Shown one piece after another: positions 1 through 7,635 of a stretch of 45,884 nucleotides of DNA. Every line of letters begins with the position of its first letter. The stretch's first letter is position 1. Made by a program: the position numbers and the translations under genes. Source of the DNA: Bacteroidaceae bacterium (GTDB lineage: Bacteria; Bacteroidota; Bacteroidia; Bacteroidales; Bacteroidaceae); contig JAGCPD010000033.1 in assembly GCA_017645305.1 (NCBI GenBank), positions 1-45,884 of the forward strand, in the 5' to 3' direction. The notes beneath the pieces are model-generated. The model did no database searches. It was not told where the DNA came from and saw only the letters and a program-made list of their open reading frames with translations.

Positions 1-126
1 GTTACGAATGGAATCACTGAAGGATACGTCAACAAGCTGAAAGCCGTGAAGAGGCTGATGTATGGAAGGGCTGGAATTGAACTGCTGAAGAACAAACTGG
101 TAATGGAGCATGTACTTTTCAACTAA
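1..126 (+). CDS. ISL3-type transposase, C-terminal fragment
   Basis: Only the last 41 codons and the stop are inside the window; the gene enters from the left edge. The peptide has the signature of the end of ISL3 (IS204/IS1001/IS1165) DDE transposases: NGITEGYVNKLKAVKR followed by MYGRAGIELL. It is homologous, codon for codon and without gaps, to the fragment at the right edge, although the DNA has diverged. Whether the intact transposase is functional cannot be seen. Confidence 0.8.
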   Translation, partial: VTNGITEGYVNKLKAVKRLMYGRAGIELLKNKLVMEHVLFN

Positions 127-140
127 ATTGAAGAAGAACC
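1..140 (+). mobile_element. ISL3-family insertion sequence, right end
   Basis: The transposase stop is followed after 14 nt by the probable IS terminus. Read inward from 140 on the minus strand it begins GGTTCTTCTTCAATTTAG, nearly the same as the terminus of the IS at the other edge (GGTTCTTTTGCAATTTAG). The rest of the element lies outside the window, so no target duplication can be tested. Confidence 0.65.
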
Positions 141-165
141 AGTGAAATCAGGAAAAGTCAAGCGA

Positions 166-254
166 AATTTTTGCGTTTGTTTTTGCGCCCGGCCGAGGGT
201 TTTTTGCGCCTAGATGCAAGGTTTTTTGCCTATAGGCGCAAGGTATTTTGCGCC
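166..254. repeat. T-rich GTTTTTTGCGCC direct repeats, 20-22 nt period
   Basis: Variants of GTTTTTTGCGCC start at 179, 199, 221 and 243, with a shorter relative near 166. A perfect 10-bp palindrome GCCTATAGGC lies at 228-237. The spacing is about two helical turns. The block sits between the IS end and the beta-galactosidase gene, and nothing else is recognisable in 141-409 except the terminator at 275. Confidence 0.5.
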
Positions 255-274
255 CAGGCAAAAGCAAACGAAAG

Positions 275-306
275 CCGTTTCCGCACCCTTTCGGAACGGT
301 TTTTTA
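275..306 (+). terminator. Rho-independent terminator
   Basis: The stem CCGTTTCCG (275-283) pairs with CGGAACGG (292-299) with one bulge, and a run of T follows (300-306). It would stop transcription leaving the IS at the left edge. Confidence 0.55.
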
Positions 307-409
307 TCCCCAGCATAACAGCATTTCCTCCCAGATGGAGCTTTCTTCATTTAAGCTTCGAAAGTTAAAAGGACGATTGTTGCTGTACGCAAGTGCGGTG
401 GAAAACTTT

Positions 410-3400
410 TTACTCTCCCACCAGCACTCCAAACTCGGCACCGCTGGCAAAATCGGCTCCGTTCTGACTGCTAAGGGCCGTGAATCGCAGATAACGAGCC
501 TTCTGAGGTTGCTTAAAGAGTACTTTCTTCTCTTTGGCATTGTTCTCGAATTCGCCTTCACAAACAGCCTCACTCCAAGTCTTACCGTCCTGACTCACCT
601 GCACCTTGTAACCTTTAATATTACCGTTCGGGCTTTCATCCTGACGGGGCAGATAGGTAAAGCCTTTCAGTGTCTTAACCTCGTTGCAGTCAAAATCGAT
701 CCAATGCGGATACTTGGGAACAGTGATGCTGTACATGGTGTGCCAAATAGTGTTCGGGTCACCATCCACAAGGTTCTTGGCATAGCCGCCGTCAGGGCCT
801 TCCTCGCTGCTCACATAAACCACCTCGACGGGCACTTTCTCTATCTTCTCGAAGGTTGCCGAAGTCTTTACTTCCTCGCCCCCGTCGTACCATGCATAGA
901 CCGTTCCGCCCTCGCGAAGGCTGAAGGGTTCGGTGTATTTCTGCACTTTGCCCTTGCCAACACAATAGCTGAAGGGAAGTGCCTCGCCGTCGGAGTTGGT
1001 GTCGCCAATAATGGTGACCTTGCCTGCCTTGTCGCGCAAAATAGCTACAGGACAGGGGAAAGTCCTCCTCTTGTCAAAGCCAGACGCTTCTTCTTTATCA
1101 AAGAAAGGACAAATGGTGAGCTTCATCTGATGCAGTTCGCCGAGGACTCTGTCCGGCTTCAGCGGTCCGCCCTGGCCGCAACTGTTGCCGCCCAGACCGT
1201 TCACCTTGCAGTCAAGGTGAAGATATGTGCCGTCGCTCTCGGGAAGCTCGTGCGGATGCTGAGCAAGCGTCATTTGCAGAGCACTCCACGGCAGCGCAGA
1301 GGTACTCATCGTGCCCATTTCGCTGGAGAATGCCAGGCCGTTGCCTTCCTCATCCTGCAAAGCGCACCAACGCACATCTTCGCGGTTGCCCATGCTCTGA
1401 GGCTTGGGGAATGGCACAAACTGCTCCTGCACGGTGCTGTGGTAAAGCCCGACGAAAGAGCCGGTCTTGCGGTCGTTGTAGTTATTCAAAGGCCCGCGTC
1501 CGTAGTAAGTATATCTGTTGTATCGGCTCGGAAGCTTTACCTCGTAGCCTAAACGGGGCAGAGGTAAGTCGGGGGCACTCGTGATGATACTGCTCGCAAG
1601 CACTACAACACCGTCGGGATAGACATTGTAGAACTGAGTTGTCGTAAAGGAAACAACCCCCTCTCCCGTCTCCCCGATGGGAGGAGTCTCAACGCTCTCG
1701 TAGGGCTGGCCAGCCTTGCCTGCACGACGTTTCGCTCCGCCCCGGCCTTTGGCTTGGCTCACGACGGTATAAGCGATAAGCACAGAGCCAAAGGGCGCAT
1801 CGGTAACGACGGGCTTGCCCTGTACCTGATGCCGCAAGGCGTACAAGCCTTGCTGGAACCATTGGTCTCTTGCCCAGTTGTCGTTATCCACAGGCGCACG
1901 GAAAGCGGACAACAATAGAGGCGAATCCTCAAGGATGGTCTTGCCTTCGTACTTTATTCCACAAAGGCTGCCGGTCTCATTGTCAAAGGTGAAGTCGAAG
2001 TCCTTGCCGCTCACGATTGTCTTGGAGTCCTTGTCCGTCACCTTCAAAGTGCCTTTCTTAATGGCGTAAAGCGGTGTCCAATTGTTCCTGAGGGACAGCT
2101 GCTCGGCCATCTGCACATAGCCCTTCTTTGCCCAAGGCATATCCTTCTTCAAACGGAATTCCACATTCAGGAAGAACTCGCCCTCATCAGACAAATCTAC
2201 AGGGCAGTAGCAACGTGCATCCATGCGCGGCAGGATGTCTTCATGCAAAGTAATGGGGACTTCCTCTTTCCTTTCGCCATTCCAGACGAGGCATGCCACG
2301 ATGTCATAATCCCTTGAATTGAGAGGCTCGAAGTAGTTCTTGTTGAAGATGGTGAAGTCCGCCAACTTCTTTCCCTTGTTTTCCCTGATTCCGTTCAACG
2401 TCACAGCAACATTCTGATAGACCTTCTTCACCTCGAAGTACTGAGGCTTGGGCAAGAAGTCGGGCAACAAGATGCCGTTCATACAAAACATGCCGTCGTT
2501 AGGCCAGTCGCCATGGTCACCGCCATAGCCCATATACTTCACTCCGTCCTTAGTATAAGTGTCAATAGCCTGGTCCACCCAGTCCCAAATGGCTGCGCCA
2601 CAGAAAAAGTTGGTGCTTTCCATAGCCTCCCAGTAATCCACCAGGTTACCCAAGGAGTTACCCATACTGTGGGCGTATTCCGAGATGTGATAAGGATACT
2701 TCACATTCGACTTTCCCTTTGCCACCTGCTGTACCCATGCCACACTGGGATATTGGTTCGAGCCCATATCCACTATGTCATTGTTACGCTCGTATTGTAC
2801 AGGCCTACTGGTATCGAATGCCTTAATGGCATCGTAGGCTGCCTTGAAGTTATCACCAGGACCAGCCTCGTTACCCAGACTCCATATAACGATACTGGGA
2901 TGGTTCACGTGTGCGTGCACCATTTCCATATTTCTGGCCACATGGGCAGCCTTCCATTCCTTGGGATGCGAAATAGATTCCTTGCCATAATAATATTCGT
3001 GGCTCTCTATGTTACACTCATCCTCCAGATAGATTCCGTATTTGTCACAAAGATAATACCAATAGGGGTCGTTAGAGTAATGCGATGTGCGCACATGGTT
3101 GATGTTGCCTCGCTTCATCAGCATAACCTCTTCCTGCATCTGTTCTCGTGTGATAGCATGACCCAAAGTCGGGTTGGTCTCATGGCGGTTCACACCTTTT
3201 AGTTTCACAGGCTTCCCGTTCACATAGAAGTAACGGCCAGCCAAGCCGAACTCATCCTCGCTGGCTGGTGTATCCTTTATCTCTACAGTACGAATGCCGA
3301 AATAGGTGCTGGTGCAATCCAGAAGTTTTCCTTTCTTGTCCTTCAACTCAGCCACAAGCACATAGCGATAGGGAGCCTCAGCACTCCAAGGATGTGGATT

Positions 3401-4462
3401 ATCCACTGAACATTGAACATTGAACGTTGAACATTCTAAGTTGTCTGTTAAGGAGACCTCCACTTGTTTCACTGGGTCGGCACATTCATCGGTGTAAAGC
3501 TTTACGGGATAAATGCTGTAATACACCTTCAATCCCTTTTGCTTCTTTCCGCTCTTGTTGGCAAAGATTCCGTCGATGCTAATAGTTGCCTCATCCTTGT
3601 CGAGCTTTGTGGTGCGTACCACGAGGTCACTGATTTGCACTTTCGGGAAGGCCGTCAGATAGACGCTGCGGAAGATGCCAGGCAAGCGGAACATATCCTG
3701 CGCTTCCAGGAAGGAGCCATCGCTGCTACGATAAACCTCGACAGCCAGCACATTCTCACCAGAATAATTCAGATAAGGTGTAATGTTAAAGCTGGCTGTG
3801 TTCCGGCTGTTCTTCGAGAAACCTACATACTTTCCGTTTATCCATAGGTAGAAGAAAGAGTCCACACCGTCGAAGTTGATGAACACTTCTTTAGTATGCC
3901 TTTGATGCCATCCAGTGGTTAGAACGAAAGTTCTGCGATAAGAGCCCACCTCATTGGGGTACTTGTAGGTGGTGTAACGTTCATCTTTAGGCTTACGCAT
4001 CACACCCTCGCGCCAATCACCTTCCTTCACCTCGTGATAGAAAATCACAGGCTGGTTCACATAGATGGGAACGCCGTACTTCATACTTCCGTCCTTCTGC
4101 AAACCCTGCACGTTCCAGCATCCGGGCACCTTAATATCGTCCCATGCAGACACGTCAAACTCAGGCTTGTAGAAATCCTTGGGTCGTTCCTCCGGACTGG
4201 GCACCCAATGGAATTTCCACATTCCGTCCAAGCTTTGATAAAATGTGTTGGGGAGCACCCTCAGCGCTTCTTCCTTCCAGCCATAGGAGAATCTATAGGC
4301 ACGGGGCTGTTCTTTGTTCAGCGATAACATTTCGGGGTTTTGCCACTCCGTTCCGTCAGGTCCGTCTTTGCTGCCATAAAGGAAACCTGGTAAAGTCTTA
4401 AGTTCTTGAGCCTTTGCTGCCAGAGAAAAGGCAAAAATCAGAGATATTAAAAGTCTATCCAT
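410..4462 (-). CDS. Secreted GH2 beta-galactosidase with C-terminal F5/8-type domain
   Basis: A 1350-residue LacZ-type glycoside hydrolase family 2 enzyme expected to release terminal beta-galactose in the periplasm or at the surface. Residues 1-19 are a signal peptide ending AKAQ. The order is sugar-binding and immunoglobulin-like domains (about 60-390), TIM barrel (about 395-700) with the acid/base Glu in SLGNEAGPG and the nucleophile Glu in SEYAHSMGNS, a beta-galactosidase small-chain domain (about 880-1170), and a discoidin/F5-8 type C domain (about 1215-1350) with VDGDPNTIWHT. It starts 37 nt after the SGNH hydrolase stop, so the two are probably one transcript. Two repeat insertions interrupt it: heptamers at residues about 343-352 and a GC-rich palindrome near 925-935. 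Exact glycan specificity cannot be read. Confidence 0.9.
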   Translation of the reverse strand: MDRLLISLIFAFSLAAKAQELKTLPGFLYGSKDGPDGTEWQNPEMLSLNKEQPRAYRFSYGWKEEALRVLPNTFYQSLDGMWKFHWVPSPEERPKDFYKPEFDVSAWDDIKVPGCWNVQGLQKDGSMKYGVPIYVNQPVIFYHEVKEGDWREGVMRKPKDERYTTYKYPNEVGSYRRTFVLTTGWHQRHTKEVFINFDGVDSFFYLWINGKYVGFSKNSRNTASFNITPYLNYSGENVLAVEVYRSSDGSFLEAQDMFRLPGIFRSVYLTAFPKVQISDLVVRTTKLDKDEATISIDGIFANKSGKKQKGLKVYYSIYPVKLYTDECADPVKQVEVSLTDNLECSTFNVQCSVDNPHPWSAEAPYRYVLVAELKDKKGKLLDCTSTYFGIRTVEIKDTPASEDEFGLAGRYFYVNGKPVKLKGVNRHETNPTLGHAITREQMQEEVMLMKRGNINHVRTSHYSNDPYWYYLCDKYGIYLEDECNIESHEYYYGKESISHPKEWKAAHVARNMEMVHAHVNHPSIVIWSLGNEAGPGDNFKAAYDAIKAFDTSRPVQYERNNDIVDMGSNQYPSVAWVQQVAKGKSNVKYPYHISEYAHSMGNSLGNLVDYWEAMESTNFFCGAAIWDWVDQAIDTYTKDGVKYMGYGGDHGDWPNDGMFCMNGILLPDFLPKPQYFEVKKVYQNVAVTLNGIRENKGKKLADFTIFNKNYFEPLNSRDYDIVACLVWNGERKEEVPITLHEDILPRMDARCYCPVDLSDEGEFFLNVEFRLKKDMPWAKKGYVQMAEQLSLRNNWTPLYAIKKGTLKVTDKDSKTIVSGKDFDFTFDNETGSLCGIKYEGKTILEDSPLLLSAFRAPVDNDNWARDQWFQQGLYALRHQVQGKPVVTDAPFGSVLIAYTVVSQAKGRGGAKRRAGKAGQPYESVETPPIGETGEGVVSFTTTQFYNVYPDGVVVLASSIITSAPDLPLPRLGYEVKLPSRYNRYTYYGRGPLNNYNDRKTGSFVGLYHSTVQEQFVPFPKPQSMGNREDVRWCALQDEEGNGLAFSSEMGTMSTSALPWSALQMTLAQHPHELPESDGTYLHLDCKVNGLGGNSCGQGGPLKPDRVLGELHQMKLTICPFFDKEEASGFDKRRTFPCPVAILRDKAGKVTIIGDTNSDGEALPFSYCVGKGKVQKYTEPFSLREGGTVYAWYDGGEEVKTSATFEKIEKVPVEVVYVSSEEGPDGGYAKNLVDGDPNTIWHTMYSITVPKYPHWIDFDCNEVKTLKGFTYLPRQDESPNGNIKGYKVQVSQDGKTWSEAVCEGEFENNAKEKKVLFKQPQKARYLRFTALSSQNGADFASGAEFGVLVGE
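1657..1686. repeat. GC-rich palindromic element inside GH2 gene
   Basis: CCCCTCTCCC, a short centre, then GATGGGAGGAG. It belongs to the same type of CCCCTC/GAGGGG element found inside four other coding regions here. It reads in frame as TPPIGETGEG. Confidence 0.5.
3407..3435. repeat. GAACATT heptamers inside GH2 gene
   Basis: About four tandem copies of a 7-nt unit TGAACAT (one TGAACGT). On the coding strand it gives the peptide STFNVQCS, also seen in the sigma factor at 6454-6483. Confidence 0.75.
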
Positions 4463-4499
4463 GTTTTAAAGTGTTTTTAGCATTAGTAGTGTCCACTAT

Positions 4500-5294
4500 T
4501 TACTCCCCCAGAATTTTCTCGAAGGCCTGAATCAGGACGTTGGCCATTATCTGCATTCCGTCATCATTGGGATGCAGTGCCGTGTCATAACTGAGATTGT
4601 CAAGTTGACGCTGACCTCCGCATTCTGCGAAGAAATCGGCAACGGGGAAAGACTCGTAGGCCGCTATCTGACGTATAATGTCAGCATACTCCTGAAGGTA
4701 AATGCCGTTCAGGGGGTCGTACCAATGGTCGGGCAGATAGCCGTTGTACCCGTAGGCTTTGCGTGGGGTACACAGGATGACTCGTGCCTTCTTGTTGCGT
4801 TGGAAGATGCGGTCGATAAGTTGCCTGTAGATAGCGGCAAAGGTACCATTCTTGGTGTTATTGATGTAATCCTGAATGGTGCCAACAGGAGTTGAGTGTC
4901 CCCAGTCGTTAATGCCGTGCTCTATGGTATAGTAGTCAGCAAGGTTAACCGCAGAGATTGCCGAAGAGAGGGTTCCGCCATTTACGGCCTTGTTGTAGAA
5001 ATTTGAAAAAGCAAGTTTCTCCATGACTCGTGTCTGATACCCTTTGGTGAGGGGGTACGAGGCAGTGTTCTCGTTGAGCCATGAGATGGAGGTTCCCAGC
5101 GAGCACCACCGTGCTTTTATTTTGCGCGGCTCAACACTTGGTGCTGCAGCCTGATCAGGACTGAACACAATACTATCAACATCTTCGTCATTGAATCCGT
5201 AGCTTTTCTCTTTCTCATAGACAGTGAAACTCTGTGCCTGAGCCGCAGAAACTACGGTGCAGAGAATGATTGTTAAAAATAGTTTGTTTTTCAT
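4500..5294 (-). CDS. Secreted SGNH/GDSL hydrolase
   Basis: A 264-residue esterase-type hydrolase with a signal peptide (1-21, ending AAQAQ). After a short N-terminal segment (22-55) comes the SGNH fold: block I with the catalytic Ser in SLGTSISW (GTS instead of GDS), block II Gly/Asn in AVNGGTLSS, block III GIND, and block V DTALHPNDDG with the catalytic His. It probably removes acyl groups from a glycan, which fits its position just before the GH2 enzyme. The promoter lies about 160 nt upstream. The block V spacing (D then three residues then H) is slightly unusual. The substrate is unknown. Confidence 0.8.
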   Translation of the reverse strand: MKNKLFLTIILCTVVSAAQAQSFTVYEKEKSYGFNDEDVDSIVFSPDQAAAPSVEPRKIKARWCSLGTSISWLNENTASYPLTKGYQTRVMEKLAFSNFYNKAVNGGTLSSAISAVNLADYYTIEHGINDWGHSTPVGTIQDYINNTKNGTFAAIYRQLIDRIFQRNKKARVILCTPRKAYGYNGYLPDHWYDPLNGIYLQEYADIIRQIAAYESFPVADFFAECGGQRQLDNLSYDTALHPNDDGMQIMANVLIQAFEKILGE

Positions 5295-5453
5295 ATTATT
5301 TAGGTTTTTCTGTTATTCTATTTTCTAAGCCGCAGCATTCGCAGCAGACATTATGGCGACGGTGACTTTTATGATATTGAAAAGTAGCCTTTTCGTGGTG
5401 TTTTTGTTTTTATAGTTTATAGCACAACTACGTCTGATTTTTGTTTCTGCTTG

Positions 5454-5485
5454 CAAAGTTACGGATAAGTGAGCGGAATACAAAA
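5454..5485 (-). promoter_or_regulatory. Bacteroidetes promoter of SGNH-GH2 operon
   Basis: On the minus strand TTTTG (5485-5481), 19 nt, then TAACTTTG (5461-5454). This fits the TTG / TAnnTTTG consensus and implies a leader of about 150 nt. Confidence 0.6.
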
Positions 5486-5582
5486 TTAATTCATTTATTT
5501 TTATTCCCGAACGTGAGTAAGTTCGAGACATGGTCTCAAAGTAAGCATGTTGTTCTCACCCCATACGTCTGGATCAGACACA

Positions 5583-5612
5583 AAAAAGAGCAACCTCCCG
5601 GTCGCTCTTTTT
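5583..5612 (-). terminator. Bidirectional terminator
   Basis: GAGCAACC (5588-5595) pairs with GGTCGCTC (5600-5607) with one mismatch, flanked by six A and five T. It would end the sigma/partner operon on the minus strand. Confidence 0.65.
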
Positions 5613-5711
5613 GTCGTTAGTATGTTTCATATTTGGATGCTTCACAGCAACCGTGAAAATGTTTTATTAAGCACTAACTTGTTTTGGAATATAGAAAAAG
5701 CAATAAAAATG

Positions 5712-6230
5712 TTATCTTGTTAAACTCATTGAATCGGTCTGTTCCCGGGTCAACTCTGCCGCCTGCTGTTCAAGCAGCGGTGTAAACTCCTGTGCCGGGC
5801 ACTCCATACTATCCGTCTGGGCATACTGTGGCTGCTGGGATTTTCCTTCACCATCGAAACTCTGCTGAGCAGCCATTCCTATGGTAAGAATCAGTGCCAC
5901 CAAGCCCGCAGCCTGATAGAAAGGACGGAAAAAAGATCTTCTCCCCGCTCCCCCGTGAAGGGGAAGAGCTTTGACAACGCCATTCTCCGTTTCCTCAAAG
6001 GGGAGAGCCTCGCCTTGCCTGGAAAGCAAATCTATCATGCGGGTATCGAATTCCTCGCCCAGAGAGACCTCTGCCTTCTCACGCTGAACATCAAAGACTG
6101 CCTTGTAGGGCATCAGATGGGCAGGAACCTCTTCCTGCTGAAAAAAAGTACGCAGAATCTGCTCCTCATGTAGAGAAGTCTCACACGCCCAATAGCGCTC
6201 CAACAATTGTTCTATGTACTTATAATCCAT
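5712..6230 (-). CDS. Single-pass membrane protein, putative anti-sigma partner
   Basis: A 172-residue protein with one membrane helix (about 107-121, AAGLVALILTIGMAA), a cytoplasmic N-terminal part and a C-terminal part rich in Gln and Thr. It overlaps the preceding sigma factor gene by 11 nt, so the two are translationally coupled. Position and topology suggest an anti-sigma or accessory regulator, but no zinc-binding anti-sigma motif is seen. The segment ALPLHGGAGRR before the helix is encoded by a GC-rich palindromic insertion (5937-5970). Confidence 0.7.
   Translation of the reverse strand: MDYKYIEQLLERYWACETSLHEEQILRTFFQQEEVPAHLMPYKAVFDVQREKAEVSLGEEFDTRMIDLLSRQGEALPFEETENGVVKALPLHGGAGRRSFFRPFYQAAGLVALILTIGMAAQQSFDGEGKSQQPQYAQTDSMECPAQEFTPLLEQQAAELTREQTDSMSLTR
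5937..5970. repeat. GC-rich palindromic element in putative anti-sigma gene
   Basis: CTTCTCCCC, centre, then AGGGGAAGAG form imperfect arms. It is inserted in frame just before the membrane helix. Confidence 0.45.
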
Positions 6231-6747
6231 ATTTCTCTATTTTCTCTGCTTGCTGACGGATGCCGGTCCGGGCCCTGTGTAGGTAAACCTTTACCTGCGA
6301 TTCATTCAGCCTGAGTATGTTTGCTATCTCCTGATACGTTTTTCCCTCAATATCGCGCAATTCCATAATACTGCGCTGCACCTCGGGCAGGGTATCCATT
6401 AATTTTCTGACCAGAGCTATTCGTTCTTTTTGTTCCTGATTCTCGTCAGGGGTTTGAACATTGAACATTGAACATTGAACATTAGATGTTGACAGTTCTT
6501 CGTTCAGTTGTACGTTGCCGCGTCCTGCCTTGCCTGCCATATCAAGCGAAATGTTGCGGCAAATGGTCAGTGCATAGGCTTCGATGCTTTCTATCCTCTC
6601 CCACTCTTCGCGGCGTTCCCAGACTTTGATTAGCGTATCCTGAACTGCATCCTCCGCCTCTGCAGGGTTCAGTGTGATGCGCAACGCCAACCTGTAAAGC
6701 CTGTTCTTCAGAGGCAGCACATCATCTCGGAAACTAACCTTTTTCAT
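6220..6747 (-). CDS. ECF-type RNA polymerase sigma factor
   Basis: A 175-residue sigma-70 family protein. Region 2 runs about 5-75 (NPAEAEDAVQDTLIKVWERR) and region 4 about 118-172 (LPEVQRSIMELRDIEGKTYQ then EIANILRLNESQVKVYLHRAR). The linker between them contains the peptide STSNVQCSMFNVQ, encoded by GAACATT heptamers at 6454-6483, so the repeat lies where length change is tolerated. The gene begins 54 nt after argB and overlaps the membrane-protein gene that follows. Confidence 0.88.
   Translation of the reverse strand: MKKVSFRDDVLPLKNRLYRLALRITLNPAEAEDAVQDTLIKVWERREEWERIESIEAYALTICRNISLDMAGKAGRGNVQLNEELSTSNVQCSMFNVQTPDENQEQKERIALVRKLMDTLPEVQRSIMELRDIEGKTYQEIANILRLNESQVKVYLHRARTGIRQQAEKIEKYGL
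6454..6483. repeat. GAACATT heptamers inside sigma factor gene
   Basis: Four tandem 7-nt units (TTGAACA) in the linker between sigma regions 2 and 4. Confidence 0.75.
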
Positions 6748-6772
6748 CTCTCTGTCTATTTTAAAGACGATT

Positions 6773-6797
6773 GAGGGCCGTAAATGTTACAGCCCTC
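6773..6797 (-). terminator. Hairpin after argB
   Basis: GAGGGCTGTAA and TTACGGCCCTC form an 11-bp stem with a 3-nt loop directly after the argB stop. Only a weak T-run follows, so it may act as a partial terminator or processing site before the sigma gene. Confidence 0.5.
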
Positions 6798-6801
6798 TGT
6801 G

Positions 6802-7608
6802 TTAAAATTGTTTAATTATTGTCCCGCTCTCACCATTAATATTGTCCGACCGCGTTATGACTACTTTCTGCACGCCTTTATGAATGGCATCAAAGGCATT
6901 CTCCAGTTTAGGAATCATACCACCGGAAATAATGCCAGACGTTTTATACGCTTCAAAATCCTGTTCTGTGATGATGGGAATTACGCTTTCATCATCATTG
7001 GCATCACGGAGAACACCTTTTTTTTCGAAACAGAAGGTCAGTGTTACGTCATAATAAGGCGCAAGGGCACAAGCAACCTTGCTGGCTATGGTATCGGCAT
7101 TGGTATTCAGCAAGTTGCCTGCTCCGTCATGAGTAAGAGGAGTCATTACAGGCACAACACCCTCTGCAATAAGTTTGCAAAGCATCTCTCCGTTGGCTTT
7201 ATCTACATCCCCCACAAAACCGAAATCTACCAATTGCTCTGTACCGTCATCCATTGTTACCTTCTTAAGCGGGCGCTTATGACTACGGACCACATCCATA
7301 TCTGCTCCGGTAAGACCCAGGGCATTTACCCCGCGAGCCTGCAATCCTGCCACTATGTTCTTGTTCACAAGGCCTGCATATACCATTGTCACTACCTGTA
7401 GCATCTGCGCATCGGTAACCCGCCTTCCGCCTATCATGTGGCTCTCTATTCCCAGGTTGGCTGCCATCCTGGTAGCACTCCTACCCCCTCCATGCACCAG
7501 CACCTTGGCTCCTGCAAGCCCCGAAAACTGAGAAAGCAGGGAGTTTAATGATGCTACATCCTCAACAACAGCACCACCGACTTTTATGACGTTTAATTCG
7601 TTTTTCAT
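6802..7608 (-). CDS. argB: N-acetylglutamate kinase (amino-acid kinase family)
   Basis: A 268-residue kinase that phosphorylates the gamma-carboxyl of N-acylglutamate, step two of arginine synthesis, in the cytoplasm. Visible family features are IKVGGAVV at 8-15, VLVHGGGRSAT, the GRRVTD substrate loop, LTGADMD, and the C-terminal NINGESGTII. In Bacteroides fragilis the arginine pathway is reported to use succinylated intermediates, so the true acyl group may be succinyl; this cannot be told from sequence. It starts 27 nt after the speA stop, as the last gene of topA-aroK-speA-argB. Confidence 0.88.
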   Translation of the reverse strand: MKNELNVIKVGGAVVEDVASLNSLLSQFSGLAGAKVLVHGGGRSATRMAANLGIESHMIGGRRVTDAQMLQVVTMVYAGLVNKNIVAGLQARGVNALGLTGADMDVVRSHKRPLKKVTMDDGTEQLVDFGFVGDVDKANGEMLCKLIAEGVVPVMTPLTHDGAGNLLNTNADTIASKVACALAPYYDVTLTFCFEKKGVLRDANDDESVIPIITEQDFEAYKTSGIISGGMIPKLENAFDAIHKGVQKVVITRSDNINGESGTIIKQF

Positions 7609-7635
7609 TAAACTTTAAACATTCAACTTTTAACT

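Larger units (their letters stand above)
5295..5711. other. Intergenic region with leader, promoter and terminator
   Basis: A 417-nt gap. It holds the promoter of the SGNH gene (5454-5485), a 5' leader of about 150 nt, and a bidirectional terminator (5583-5612). No convincing gene is present. Confidence 0.6.

Noticed and set aside
248..1552. Long open frame of 434 codons on the plus strand
   Set aside because: It is antisense to the GH2 beta-galactosidase, has no recognisable family and no promoter; a shadow frame.
5325..5531. 68-codon frame on the minus strand in the leader of the SGNH gene
   Set aside because: It overlaps the promoter -7 and -33 boxes, so its start would lie upstream of the transcript.
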